Source: Zygnema circumcarinatum (taxonomy: Eukaryota > Streptophyta > Zygnematophyceae > Zygnematales > Zygnemataceae). Taken from it: a DNA stretch of 64,000 nt. Below, in pieces: positions 10,293 to 22,921 of this stretch. Position 1 is the first letter of the stretch. Every line of letters starts with the position of its first letter. The notes beneath the pieces are model-generated. The model saw nothing but the letters and a program-made list of their open reading frames with translations, was not told where the DNA came from and ran no database searches. The position numbers were made by a program, and so were the translations under genes. The stretch is taken from contig CM074807.1 of the NCBI GenBank assembly GCA_037447605.1, forward strand, positions 733,823-797,822. The letters are read 5' to 3'.

Positions 10293-11966
10293 TCACTTCT
10301 TCGAAACGTACGCATAGTATTGAGCCATGGGCACCACAAATGCAATGACAAGGAGGCCTCCCACAACAAATGTGAACTGGCCTCTTTTCTGCTCAGTCTC
10401 TTCCTTTGTCTTATAGTTGGAGATACGCTTGTTCTCATCAAACCTAGGCCCCGAAATGTCATCCTGGCCAGACAGTTTCGCAGCTAGCCTCTTCGCTGAG
10501 GAATAAAGAGCTTCGTTGTACTTCTCTGCGGTCGCCAGAACTGCATGAAAACATAAATTGGTGGTGAGGGATCAAATCAAAATACAAACTGACGTACTCC
10601 TTCAGCAATGAAACATCTACTTTTTAATGCTTACACCATGGTCGGTTGTGCAACCTGCAGACCGACTGCAGCAATCGAACAGGGGCTTACCTGGAAGGTT
10701 CTCAGCAACAATCGCCTCAAGAATCTCATCTCCCACCGCCTCATTGAAGGCGGGGCCACCTGCAATTGCGCCTTCCTTGGCAGTGGTGACGAGAAGCACA
10801 ACGCCCTTCTGGTTGCCATCTTCAATAGTCGGATACCACGTCTCAATCACTTGGTCCGCCAACTCAAACACGTCTCCCTTTGACTGAGAATTGCAAGGGA
10901 CCAACACATAAACACAAGAGACGTAAAATCAGAAGCGTTTGGCGTCAATTAAAATGGTGCTTCCAGAAGCAGCTAGTCTGACGTTAAGTTTGAATGAGCA
11001 CACTCTTTTCGGGCTTCTGGCAAATTCTCCAACTTATCAAACCTCCGTTTGAGCCCGAAACCTGTCTAGAAAATCCATGACCTGTCTTCACTATAGCATC
11101 ACAAGCTAGAACTCCAATGTATTGACATTTGAGAGGTTACCGAGCTTAATAGTCTGCACTGGAGTATAACGCAAGCTCTGATATATGCTAAGCTGCAAGG
11201 CTTCACAAGCCTTCTGTAGTAACACAAAACTTCAATACTCGTTTCACTCAAACAAAACACTTTCGGCATTATATTGACCGAATTTGCCGCACGTCAAACA
11301 TCAAGAGGAATTATAAATGCAGGAAAAATCTAAAAGATCAACTTGGCATTTGCAACGAACAATGACAAAGCAGAAAAGGCAGCAGCATCACTGCTAAGTT
11401 GCATAACCTAGTGACGAAACAAAAGGGGCAGCGACGAAGAAACAATAAAGAATAGTAGAACTTGCTATTATAAAAAATACAACATGATTCTTCGACAAGA
11501 GTCAAGTGCATACGGAAATCTTTCTCAGTGTAACAACGTCGATGTGAAAGCCAGTTTTCTCTTCCAAGTCTGTGAGCAACCGCTTCAAATCAGACTTGGT
11601 GAGCCGGCTAAGCACTCCAGCATCATCAATAACATGCGATTCAAGTGGCGGCGGACTCTGCAGAATGTTGTATTCGCTTGCAAGCGCAACATCCGAAGCT
11701 ATAAGGGAAGAAAATTGCAAGAACGACGCAAGGCCAACGGCAGTCACGCCGCTAGCTACCCGTGCACTCAGCTCATTTACTGAGAGAGAAGCCGTCACTC
11801 TGCTGGCTGACAGCCTAACTGTGCGGGATTTCCTAGCTGGCACTGCCGACGACAGGGCTCCAGCAGAGACCAGGGAGCTGCTCTTCAAGGGCCTTGCAAG
11901 CAGCACCTCCCTTTCACAGGATACAGCATGCAGACCCGTACTGCAAGAGCTGAGAATGGCAGCCAT
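10293..11966 (-). CDS. TLP18.3: Thylakoid lumen TPM-domain protein (TLP18.3-like, PSII repair)
   Basis: Three exons (11966-11514, 10883-10691, 10540-10293) encode 297 aa and all phases close. A Ser/Arg/Ala-rich transit peptide is followed by a lumenal-targeting hydrophobic stretch ending in an Ala-X-Ala site (DVALASEYN). The mature part is a TPM domain: HVIDDAGVLSR, TGFHIDVVTLRKI, YPTIEDGNQKGVVLLVTT, AIAGGPAFNEAVGDEIL, ENLPVLATAEKYNEALYSSA. It ends with a C-terminal membrane anchor (FVVGGLLVIAFVVPMAQYYA) before Lys-Lys. The domain order and length match Arabidopsis TLP18.3, a lumen-exposed, membrane-anchored acid phosphatase involved in photosystem II repair. This supports a photosynthetic host. 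G-box-like elements lie about 220 bp upstream. Confidence 0.93.
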
Positions 11967-12582
11967 GGCGGCCTATCTATTCTCCTCCCCTCTTTCCTCT
12001 CCCTCTCCGTCCCTCTCCCTTTCCGTCCCTCTCCCTCTCCCTCCCTCTCTCTCCCTCTCCAGACCTTTGGCCTGTCTCTTCTCTGGACCGTTACATACAA
12101 CGCATGCTCGGATGTACGGTATACTATGTATGGCCCATGCATGCATGGGTCGCCATTGAAGGTCCCCTGTTAGCCACATTTAATCATGGATCGCCACGTG
12201 TCCACAATGTTGACGTGGCCGACTGGGATTGGCTCCCCCTTCACAACTGGTACGGTCCATGGCCTTCCCCCCTATGGATAGGGTGGCAGCGTGGCCGTGG
12301 CGCCATGCCACATGCGGAATCTCCCCGACTCCCCAAGTGGGTCCGTACAATTGAGTCCCATTTCTCCAATCGCAGCTTGCCACGTAAAATTTCATATGTA
12401 ATTATTACGCTAACTGCCACAGCGAACTCGAGGCAATCTCGTGTTCCATGATGCGCGAAATCGGCTGAATGCGATCCCCAGTTTGTGTCCCGCGAACATC
12501 CACGCGTCGCCGTGCTGCATCGGCACGTGTACTGTACTGTGTTAGATTCTGGTTAGTTAGGTCACTTGTCCCTTTGTGACCC
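11967..12582. promoter_or_regulatory. TLP18.3 upstream region with CT-rich leader and CACGTG/ATTGG elements
   Basis: A polypyrimidine tract (about 11985-12062) sits directly upstream of the TLP18.3 ATG. Farther out are GCCACGTGTCC (about 12195), GACGTGG (about 12212), GGGATTGGC (about 12226) and CCAATC with CCACGT (about 12365-12385). This is a CCAAT/G-box arrangement expected of a light-regulated plant promoter. That role is inferred. Confidence 0.45.
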
Positions 12583-12870
12583 GTTCCTCGTGGTTCCCAT
12601 GCTGATTTTGTCCATGCGCATTTGATGGCATCATCGCCATCGTGAGATCAATGCCATATCCTTTGCATTTCCATGCAAGCCAGACCAGTTCCTCGTGGTT
12701 CCCCATGATGATTTGGTGCATGTACATTTGATGGCATTATCGCCATCGTGAGATCAATGCCACATCCTCTGCATTTCCATGCAAGCCAGACGAGTTCCTC
12801 GTGGTTCCCCATGATGATGTTGTACATGTACATTTGATGGCATCATCGCCATCGTGAGATCAATGCCACA
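12583..12870. repeat. Tandem repeat of about 105 bp, 2.7 copies
   Basis: Units start at 12583, 12688 and 12794, each with GTTCCTCGTGGTTCCC. The third unit is truncated. Each unit contains an inverted repeat GATGGC...GCCATC followed by GTGAGATCAATGCCA. A dispersed diverged copy lies at about 21856-21935. Confidence 0.92.
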
Positions 12871-14186
12871 CCTTTACCCTGGTTAAGAGGCCTTTAGTTA
12901 GTCACTGTTTCCAGCTAGGAACTTTTTAGTTGATAAGTAGTTGCAAAGGTTTAGTCAGAAATTTCTAGAGTCATCGCCGATTTCTAACCACATTAGTTGA
13001 CTCGTCAACTAGAGCTGCCATGATAAAGTTCGCCACGTTCGCCGGCATTAAATGTCGGCGCGACAAGGTCGTCATCGGTGGTCGCGAGGTCGATTCCCGA
13101 TTCGCGCAGTATTTTTTATGAAAGAAAATTACGAGCAGGGCTGCTGTCTCTGATTGGTGGAAGCTATTTAAAAGTGAGTATTTATATGCCACGTCGACAG
13201 TGCGGATGGATGGATGGATGGATGGCTGAAGCCGCCGGGGCTGGTTTGCAGGCGCGGGAAACAGCTTGCAGGCAGCGGGAGAGTGGAGAGTGGAGAGAGG
13301 GAGAGGGAGAGGGAGTGGGAGAGGGAGAGGGAGACGGGGGAAGGGAGTGGGGAGGGGAGGAGGGGAAGGGGGAGGGGAAGGGGGAGGAGGAGGGGAGGGG
13401 AGTGACGGTGAAAATCGTGGAAGTGAAAAGCGAAAGAAAATCGAGAGAGCAAGAGGGAGAGGCCGAGAGAGCCAGCGAAAGCAGACTCTCCTTCCCACGG
13501 CATGAGCATACGCTTTGCGGTCACGAGCAGGTACTTCTTCTCAGCGAGCTTGCTTCGTTCTTCTGAATGATCATCTGTTGCAGAAACGTCTAGGCACCTG
13601 TGGTTCTGCAACCATGCTCTCTCTTGGCGATGCTCTGCGAAGCTCTTACCTGATAGTCCGGTTCAGCAGCAATGTTCGTTTGCGCCGTTATCCACATGTA
13701 ACTTCTTGCGCAGGGAGGCATTCCCTGCTGTCGACGGCATGCATGAAACTGCTGTCGCAACTGTCAATTATGCAGAATTCAGCGATGAATTATAGTCAGT
13801 AGTCAATGATGGCATCACTTCCGCAATAGGAAATTCGGATTGTATAATTCTGTGTGGCTTTAGCATGCCTTTAAAGGAATCATGCACTTCAAGGGTATTT
13901 TCATTGACATGCATTGGTAAAAGTTTCGCAATACCCTTTCGTGGCAGGCATTTTCTACAATTTTTTTGCCTTTTCTTTCCTCCACCTGCTTCTGCATTTA
14001 TCAACTCTCAATGAGTTAGTAGCTCCTGGAACTTCACCGAACTCTATAGTTTTCACCGACAGCCTTCGCAAGAAAGCCAGTATTCTCTGTCAAGTCTGTG
14101 CTCGGGCTCGACAAGCTCAGCGACATTCTTCTTATGTCATTCCTGTTTGCAATTTCTCCAGGTGAGCGAGGCATTTGCAGCAAAAC
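12871..14186. promoter_or_regulatory. Upstream region and probable 5' UTR intron of the Gln-rich gene
   Basis: It contains a (GGAT)n stretch (about 13204-13224), a G/A-rich low-complexity tract (about 13286-13405) and no convincing coding exon. A pyrimidine-rich acceptor (TTTCTCCAG at about 14160, or TTTGCAG at about 14180) just ahead of the start codon suggests a spliced leader. Confidence 0.45.
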
Positions 14187-17100
14187 ATGGATGCCAGTGC
14201 AGGCGCTCCAGGATACAATGGTGCAGGCCACATTCCCGTGGGGCTTCCTCAAGGCCGCAGAGCAAAAGATCAAGTATGGCGAGCTGTGCACGACATGGAC
14301 AATCACAGCAGAGGGCACGATCCCCTTCCTCCGCAGCAGCAGCAGGGCAAGGCGCATGTAGGGATGCAGCAGAACTCACATCTGCAAATGGGACATCATT
14401 TGCAGCAGCCGGGAGTCAATTCTGGAGTCAATTCTGGTATGAATTCTGGGCGGGGCCATGCACAGGGAAAGCTTGGAGGGGGAAGGCCTCGGCCACAGCA
14501 GACTCGGAGGCCGAGGAATCCGAGGATGTTTGCTTCACAGGCAAGCAATGGGAGTGGCGGTTCCAGCGACTCTGAAAACCAAGACAGGGTTTCCAGGGGG
14601 GGTATCAACGGGATGCAACCTCCAAATGCATCCTCGATGGATGCTATGGGAAAAATGCTCTTGCAGCACAATGATGGAGGCCTTTATGACGAGGTACGGG
14701 CAAGTATACTTTGATGAATCGAGTGGGCGTACGTCTTCTCCTTCTATTGAAGAGTAGATTCCAGCTCACTGCTCACTACATTCCAGCGATTTGTATGGAC
14801 TTTTCTTTATTGTGCTTTATTTCCTATCATTTGCAGGTAAATGGGGTTCATTCAGTGGATCCACCGGGGAAGCAGCATCAACAGCAGTTGCAGCAGCAGC
14901 AGCAGCAGCAGCAGCTGCAGGACCAGTCAGACCAGAGTATGTTGTCGGGAGATTCCGGAATTTCAGCAGCAGAGGCCACTGATGAACAGTTGCAGCGCCT
15001 TCTACAAGAAGCAGTATTGCAGAGGGAACAGGCGCACCAGATCGAGGCAGAAAGACGAGGCTCACTTTTGGCCCGTGCTGAAATAAACCGTCTTAGGGCA
15101 GCATTTGAGAGCGAGAGAAAAGGGCATGCTGAGGTGGAGAGCGCATTGCAGGTAACAGAGAAGTTCGAAATTAGAGAAGTGTTGACAATTAACAGACTAG
15201 TTCGCTTTCCTTCCAAAGACTGTGATATATGTGGTTTGCGGGGCTTCTGTTTGCTCCGTGGAACTTCCCGAATCTTGTTCTCTTGAAAAAGCATTCAATG
15301 AGGGGTGAGGCGGATGTATCTCATTGTAAACTATCCATGCCATACAGGCTCAACTTCTGGAACACAAGACTCGAGAACAAGAAAAGGATGACCAGCTGAA
15401 CAAATTACAGCAGTGCGTGAAGCAGCTTGATCAGCAGCTGAAAGCTCATCAAGATGAGATTGAAAAGCGGGTATGTATCAGCCCTCATCAGTGCGAGCGC
15501 TTAATTTTACCTTTCCGGGGCAAGCAGTTGTGTGCTCGACAATCACACACGTATTTGGGAAGAGAAAGGAACTCTCTTAATTCAACTGGAATATCTTGAA
15601 GCATCATCTTATACTGATCCTTGCGTTACAATCATGCTTTTACAGCGCATTTGGCAATACATGGCATGTGGAAACCCCTTATTTAGGCGGGCCTTTCCAA
15701 TGAGTTGTATTTTGGTGGAACGCTGAATCCTGTCATTTTCTTTACGGATGTCGTAGTCGTAGACGGCCCGTTACATGCAACTGCACATTTGTTGAGGTGA
15801 CATTTGGCGTTACTTGACGCAGGTGTGGCAAACTGAAGGCCAGTTACAGGAGAAAGCGAATGAATTGGCTTCTTTGAGGTAAGATTATTCCCTATTGAAG
15901 TGTAGGTAAGTTACCTTTTTCTAAAGGGGATGAACTGTGGATTCTGTTTTTTTGTAGCGATGGTGCAAAGGCTTGAAAATTATTCTCCAAGTCCATTATT
16001 ATGGCGCTTAACGTAGAAAACGTCGTCTGAAGTTATCTGTTCTGTCTGTTTGAAATTTGTCTAGGCGAGAACGTGATGGTGCTCTGGCAGAAAGCAAGAC
16101 TCATGTTTCTCAGAGGGAGGCCGAGCGGGCTGAATTGCTCACGCAAATGGAGCAGCTAAAGCAGGAGCTTGCTGCACGAGATCAGCAATTGCGGGAGCAG
16201 CAAGACCAGGCAAGTTTTCAGAACATTGCATGATATTGACTGAGCAAGCTTTCTGCTTGGATATGTGGTGAAACCATAGCTGCATACGGGAATGAATAGT
16301 ACGGTTGTCCGGCTTAGGGACTATCCCACTGTCCATACGGGCTGTGATCTATAACATCAGGAATGAAAGTTTCGTGCTTGGCGAATGTGATGTAGGAGCA
16401 TACAGCTGGAAAGAGTTCATGTCAGCAAGTCAGAGCAGAGGGTTTTGTTTTCTTGGGGAGCTTTCTCAGATGCGAGCCGCTCAGGAGGAGATGTGGCAAA
16501 AGGATGAGCAACTCAGGGAGACTCAGAACTGGGCCACCCACCATGGCCAGGATATGGAGCTTGCAGTAGGCCACCACCAAGCTGCGGCGCAAAGCCTTGC
16601 TGCAGAGCTGCGAGATCGAACTGAGCAGTACAATCAGCTTTTCGTGGCCCATCACCAGCAGAGGAGTCAGGTTAGCTGCCTGAACCATGTTGTGATTACC
16701 TGTCTAAGTCCTTATATTACCCGTTTAATCTCGTGAGAACTCCGCTCAAGACGGGGGAGATGATGTTCAGGTTGCGATATTCGGGTCATGAAATGCGTTC
16801 GTTGTATGTAATTCCATTGTAACTACTGTAACTACAGTGAAAAATGAGCATGATGTCAAAGCTCATGCGTCGTTTCTGTGTTCTTCTGGGAACTGGATTC
16901 AGCTATTGGAGACTGATCGTTACCACACTCAAGTAATTCAGAGGCTTCAACAAGATAACGCTGAACTTAGAGAGAAATTGAGTAAAAATTGCCCAGATGA
17001 GGTCGACTTGGGCTCGTCAAACAGAGAAAGAGCTTCTGCAGACGAGGCAGCCAAAGCAAAAGGCAGTAAAGCTCTACTTCAGGCAATCAGTGGGGCAGGA

Positions 17101-20100
17101 CGTACAGAAGCCCCACTTGTAAGATCCTTCACTTTCTCAGCTTTGAAAAACAAATGATTTTCTACGAAGCTTGTTAATTGCCGCTTTGATTCTTTTGCAG
17201 TGTAGCAACGGGACAAGTAGATCCTTAGGTCATGTCTCTGTCTGGAAGTTTTTGTCTATCGGGTCATAACTTGGTATAAGAGCAAGGCTTGTTTGTCTAT
17301 TGTAGCTCATTTGGGATGCAGATTCATTTTACATGCAGATGGATTCACAAGCTGGTGTATTGAGTGCCCCACAACAAGTTGGAACTCATGTGAATGGTCC
17401 GCAAGGTCCTCACCAGTATGGATTACCTATGGGTGCTATCGTGCCACCCATGCAACCGCCACTTCTTGGCATCCATGTTGGACCTATCCCACCAATGATG
17501 CCACCTCAGCAACACTTAGCGCAGGGAACACTTCCGCAACTGCAACAGGCTCATGTTCCGCAGCAGCAGGTGAGTTTTTATTATATGGCTGAAGCGAAGC
17601 AGCTCATAGTTCCCAGTTTTTCATTTTCTTTTCTTTGATTAGTGTATTTATCTCCTCGCCCACTGGATTTTTCGAGAAAATGCATTTTCGACTACTCAGA
17701 CATTGATATGAGCCAGCTTATATGCTTTTAGCTCGCTTATCTGATAGCTTGTCTGATAGCTTGTCCATAGTTGGTGGTGATGGTAACCCTATTTCAGAGC
17801 ATGAATGCCTGATTCGATAAAAACAGCAAAAGATAAACATTGTTTGTTTGGTCCATTCCAGTGTTAAACCTGATGAACGTGACTTAAATCGATTTTCTCG
17901 CATATTTGCAGGGATTGCCGTTACCAACGCTTTCGACCCAGACCCATGGGAAGACACTTCCAAAACCGTTGTCTCAGGAGGCAGAGCGTCCACATCAGAT
18001 ACATGTAAGGGCCCCGCAACCACCAATTCAGCCACCAATTCAACCACCTGTTCAGTCTGCTCAGAGCAATCATCATCAAGGTCAGCTGCAGACCCCCCCG
18101 AATCAGTTACCACTTCCTCAACAGCACCAAACTCAGCACAAACAGCAACACTTACCTTCACAACAGAAAGGGCTGACTCTGCCGATACCTCAAAGTCAAC
18201 CTAAGAAATTGCAGCAACAACAGCCCCCTCATGCTGCACATTCAGCACCCTCAGGAATGCAGCAGCACCAACAGCAACAACAGCAACAGCAGCAGCAACA
18301 GGGAGAGGCTGCTGCTCAGCCTGATGCTGGCCAGCATCAGCAGTCACAAGTGATGATCACCCAACAGCAAGCATCCTCCTTGGGTGTTTCCGCCACTCCT
18401 GGGGCACAGCATCAGGGAGATATCCAGTTATTGCAGCATGAACAGGGCATTTCAGCAGGGATGGAGCACCTTTCCGTGGGTTCAATACCCCTTCGAGGTC
18501 CTCTGCCGGTGTCTTCAGCGCTTGCTTCACAAGCAAATTCTCCTTCCTCCCAACAGTCTTCCCCCCCCCTGCAGCAGCAGCAGCAGCAGCAACAGCAAGG
18601 GATTCCACAGCAAACCCCTCAGCAACATTCTCTAGTGCAGGCAAAGTCGCAGCAGAACCCTCAGCAGCAGCAGCAGCAGCAGCAGCATATGGGCCAAGCT
18701 CGCCTCCAAGGGCTTCTGCCAAGCCAAACATTGGCAACGGCAACGGCAGTTGCAACCCGGATGGGTGCGGCTCGTCATGAGCAGCATCAAGGAGGTGCAG
18801 GGAATGGCACCATAGGCCCGCCCCTTACTCAGCAGCAACAGAAGGGAGGAGAGGGTGTAAAAAGCAGCGTAGAAAGCAGCGTAAAACTTATGGATGAGCG
18901 GACTCTTCTGGCACACATTGTCCGAACAATTCCAGCTGATCCTGCTGCTAGGAATCGTATCAGTACGACTGTAAGTGCGGTTTTATGAAGTATGTGGACT
19001 TTGTAGGACATGGCTTGACAGAGGTTAACTTGCACTAGCGATGCGGGCATAGGAATACACGTCTACTTTTGAAGTTGGCCTGGTGATTGGGAGTTAAGGT
19101 CGATTGATTCTGTTACCCCGTTCAAGGTGCAGCAGGGTCATACATGTGTCGTCAAGTCAATGCTAGAAATCATTTTTCAGTTGTATGTGTCTATGTAGAT
19201 GACTTCCCCCATAAAGCTTGTACAGGGGAAAGGGAGGGAGGAGGCAGATGGTAAAGAAGTAGAGAGCATTTTTCATCGAGTGTATTTATCCAGTGACTTT
19301 GGTCGGATGAACAGGTGACAAATCGGCTGACGAAATTGCTGGCACCCTTGACATGGAATGACTATGTTCCAAAATTTGGCCGCTTGGAGGAGTTCATTGC
19401 TTCACATCCCGAGGTAAGTCAGGACCGCTTCAAAAGCTTCTCCCAAATGCATATATGCAGAGGCTTGTCTTCGTCTTCATAAAGGTCAGAGCTCATCATT
19501 GCGTTTTATGTTCCGTGTATGTCTAAATATGGACTATGCTATGAGTTATGTGCCCTCATGGTCTTTGAGGAGAATGCTTTCGTCGTGCTTACTTGTTTCT
19601 TCGCAAGAGGTCTTCACTTTATACCTTGCATATTTACTTGACTTTGTACTCACTGTGGAAATCAATATGCCTTGGAACTATCGTTGTACCACACTTTCCA
19701 TTTTCAGGATTGTTGTTTAAGTTTCTCTTCTGATTACTGGTCCCCCACAGTGCAAACACTATCGCTACGCTATCCCATCTTCTCGTTGTCACATCCATCT
19801 CCTGTTCGCTTGCTTCTTGCAGCTCTTTGTGGTGGTAGATGGTGACAGCGTCTATCTCAAAGAAGGTGCCAGAAACATTATCGCGGTCCAGACTGCTTCA
19901 CAAAGGCCAATAGCTCCCCCTGCACCCACACCAGGGGCGGGCCTCCTTGCGGTGACACCTGTTGCTTCACAGTTTAATGTGCATAGAAACCGTGGAATGA
20001 GGACAACTAGCAATGGCAATGCTGGTATGATAGTTCTCCCCAGAGAGGGAGGCAGGGCGTTAGGAGGGCTCCAAATAGGACAACTTGTTGGTCCAGGAAG

Positions 20101-20821
20101 CCTACCTGGCAGTCAGGTAGTGGGCCCAGTATTGGGTGGTAATGGAAAGTCGGATCAGACTGTCCCTACAGCAGCGTTAGATGCACAGCAGGGGGCCCAA
20201 CAAGGGTCCGGAGTGGGGGGTATGCCCACAATGCAGCAGCACAGTCAGGTCGTGGGTTCCGCTGGGAAGGTTGGTGTTGGTGCTGGCAACAATTCAACAA
20301 GTCATGTTCACGTTGGAGGGGCTGAAAGTTCACATGTTGGAGTAGAGCCTGCAGTAAACGGGATTTCGCACGGGGCCGCCACTCCAAGTAGCAGTAATCG
20401 GAATGGGTCATTTTACAATGGGCGCTCTCCAAGCAGGTGAGGGGAGTCTGGCGGAAGATATGCCGCTCTTAGGGATGGTAGGTCGTGCGGGATGTACTGT
20501 CATGTTTCAATGTCTATGTGCTCAAATATGGACATTTTTGGGGAGATATCTTGTCAGATACACATTGTAAATTGATGAAAGATGGTTAATTGCAGCCACA
20601 AGTGTTGTCCTAAACAACTAAACATTACGGGGGGCTCTTTATTGGGCCTTTTTTGTGATATTTTTTGCGTGAGCAGGGGGGACAATTCATCACAGACTGT
20701 CCAACGGAAACCGGCACATATGCAGCCTCCACCGGTTCAGCAGAAAGGAGAGGAGACCTCCTACCCTCAGCAGAATGGTCAGGCAGCGCCCAACCAGCCA
20801 AAACTCCCACCTGCTCACTAG
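14187..20821 (+). CDS. Large Gln-rich coiled-coil protein with winged-helix-like C-terminal domain
   Basis: Twelve exons: 14187-14693, 14837-15151, 15348-15470, 15823-15878, 16065-16209, 16470-16670, 16903-17118, 17306-17569, 17912-18970, 19315-19413, 19823-20436, 20677-20821. They give 3744 nt, about 1247 aa, with all phases closing. The N-terminus is low-complexity and Gly/Asn/Arg-rich. A long coiled coil follows (repeated LLQEAVLQREQA-type heptads, about 190-560), then Pro/Met-rich and very Gln-rich segments. Near the C-terminus a compact domain begins ERTLLAHIVRTIPADPAARN, continues NRLTKLLAPLTWNDYVPKFG, and ends LEEFIASHPELFVVVDG. This looks like a winged helix or LOTUS/OST-HTH-like fold and resembles an uncharacterised plant family I recall only by pattern. 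A nuclear or RNP-granule scaffold role is a guess. The exon 5 donor appears to be GC (CAG|GCAAGT). Exon 8 could instead start at 17339. Confidence 0.8.
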
Positions 20822-21855
20822 TAGCGTAGGAGGATGCGACTCCGGACGATGCCCCTTCCAATCGTCTGTGTCTAGTCTGTCTCATTCTTTCCAGTTCTCA
20901 TGGTTTCTCTGGCCTTGTTGCCGGTCGGTCGGTCGGTCAACCCGGAGTGAGGACACATACCCCTTCACATGCCCATGATTAGTCGCTTTGTGCATACGAC
21001 AAGTGGCTGCATGCGCATTCCACGAGGACAGTATTTACGTGTCCATGGGGGACTTTTTTGGAAGCACACTCTCTCACACATCACCTACCAGCCTTTTGCT
21101 GTGCATTGGGCAACGCTCTGCTGGCCTACGCTTTCATTCGTCAGGCTTGGCATTGGGGCACCTAGTGAGCTGAGGACAGGATAGAGAAGGGGAAGGGAGG
21201 TGGCTCTAGTTGACTGGTTGACATGTGTAGCCTCTACATAAGGTGGCGAACAGTGGCACTGAGCAGAGCCTCGGAAGTGCCCTAACCCTTTGTTTCTGTT
21301 GTCTGCATTCTGTCCGTCTGTTGTCTGTCTGTTCTGCTTTTATAGGCGGGCACCATTTGGTTCATTCATCCTAGGCCGCTTTAAGCATGAGGAGAGTTGG
21401 GTTCGCGAAGTATTCTTTGAATTCCAGAGCTGCTGACCACGCCTTTGTGTGAGTGGTATCCATGATCTTGGTATTTTTTAATGTGCTGTTCGATGTGACG
21501 GAAACGAGTGCATGGAAATGAAAGATCCTTCCGCTTGGTGAAACCTGAACTGGTTGACATGTCAGTAACTTATTGTCACGTGACTGCTTGAGGATTTGCA
21601 TGATGTCTATGGCTTGTGAAACTTTGAATTCTGCAAACTATTGTTATATTTGTAACACCAACCTCCAATGGAGAAGGAGAGCGAAGGTGAAGAAATGAGC
21701 AAATTTTGGCCTACACTCTAGGAAAGTCTAGGAAAGCCCACTTTCCTTATTCGGTCATGATGTGACGATTTTGCCATCATCCCATCAGCAGGGTGCACCT
21801 CTTTAGTGCCCAACCTCATGTTGGTGACACATCGCATCCCCTCCCCTCCCCTCTC

Positions 21856-21935
21856 CTGTCCCTCGTGGTTCCCCATGATCCTGCTTTTGTCCATGTATGT
21901 TTGATGGCCTCGCCATCGTGAGTTCAATGCCATTT
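21856..21935. repeat. Dispersed copy of the 105-bp repeat
   Basis: It contains CCTCGTGGTTCCCCATGAT and a shortened inverted repeat GATGGC-CTC-GCCATC followed by GTGAGTTCAATGCCA. These match the unit repeated at 12583-12870, 9 kb away. Confidence 0.85.
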
Positions 21936-22676
21936 TCCCGTTCCTCTGCTCATGGTCGCTTAGCAAGCAGAAAATTTATACCGCTCTTTTCTTTCCTGTT
22001 CTTCACAGTTTCTGCGGTCTCAAAGTGGAAAGATGTGGCATTGTGACAAAAGTGTGTTCCATTTTTCGCTCATGCGCCGACAGTTTCGGGTGTCCATGAA
22101 ACGTGACATGACGTGACGTGACTTTTTTACGGTTGCTTTTTAGGGTTTGTACTTCTTTTGGACCCAAACAACTTTCCAAGCTGTACTTGTACGAGATCGT
22201 ACAAACATGTACGGAGATTGCAGTGTACGGAATGGCCCAGTCCAAGACTCCAAGCATTGGAGGGAGGGAAGGAGGGGAATCGTTAGGAGGGGGTAGAAAC
22301 GCTGCTGGCGAGAGAGAGAACACGTTTCTTTTGCCCTTTTTTTAGCAATGTGACGAGCTTTATCAAGGCAATTGGTGTCTATCGGGAAAGATTAGAATAG
22401 TAAGAACTGATTGTAAAAGCAACGAACAGTTTTTTGGAGTGAGCAGCTGGCTTGTCGGAATTGACATTTTTTCTTTCTCCTGCGTTGTTTTGGTCAACAG
22501 ATTAAGGTTTGGTAACTTGAATATGTCTCTCTTCATTAGTATTCTTTATTTCTCTCGTTATGCATAAAATTTGGCTCAAGCAGCAAAGGAAGCAGCTCTC
22601 AGCAAGGAATTGTTACGTAGTGTTGGACATGCGTGCTGCCGCCTCTTTTCGGTTGAATACTTCTGAAGAAAATGGG

Positions 22677-22743
22677 AGAGAGAGATAGGGGAAGAGGGAG
22701 AGAGAGAGAGAGAGAAAGAGAGAAGAGAGAGAGAGAGAGAGAA

Positions 22744-22780
<37 letters not shown>
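22677..22780. repeat. (GA)n microsatellite
   Basis: An imperfect GA dinucleotide tract with short AAG interruptions, about 100 bp, lying about 140 bp upstream of the ORP coding start. Confidence 0.95.
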
Positions 22781-22782
<2 letters not shown>

Positions 22783-22921
22783 GCCACCTGAATTAAGTGT
22801 CCAATTGCGCAATCTCCTGCTTAATTGAGCAATCCTGGCCTTTGCCTGAGATCAAGTACTCCTCATACTTTCAGTTCAAATGAACGTACGCAACTCATTA
22901 TATCGGTCTGCGCCTTTGCAG

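Larger units (their letters stand above)
20822..22921. other. 3' region of the Gln-rich gene and spacer to the ORP gene
   Basis: No coding exon is recognised. It holds a diverged copy of the 12.6-kb tandem repeat (about 21856-21935), GTAC-rich sequence near 22190-22220 and a (GA)n tract at 22677-22780. An acceptor-like TTTGCAG ends at 22921, suggesting a spliced ORP leader. Confidence 0.5.

Noticed and set aside
12583-12870. CRISPR-like array
   Set aside because: The tandem units are continuous copies without unique spacers, and the sequence is plant nuclear.
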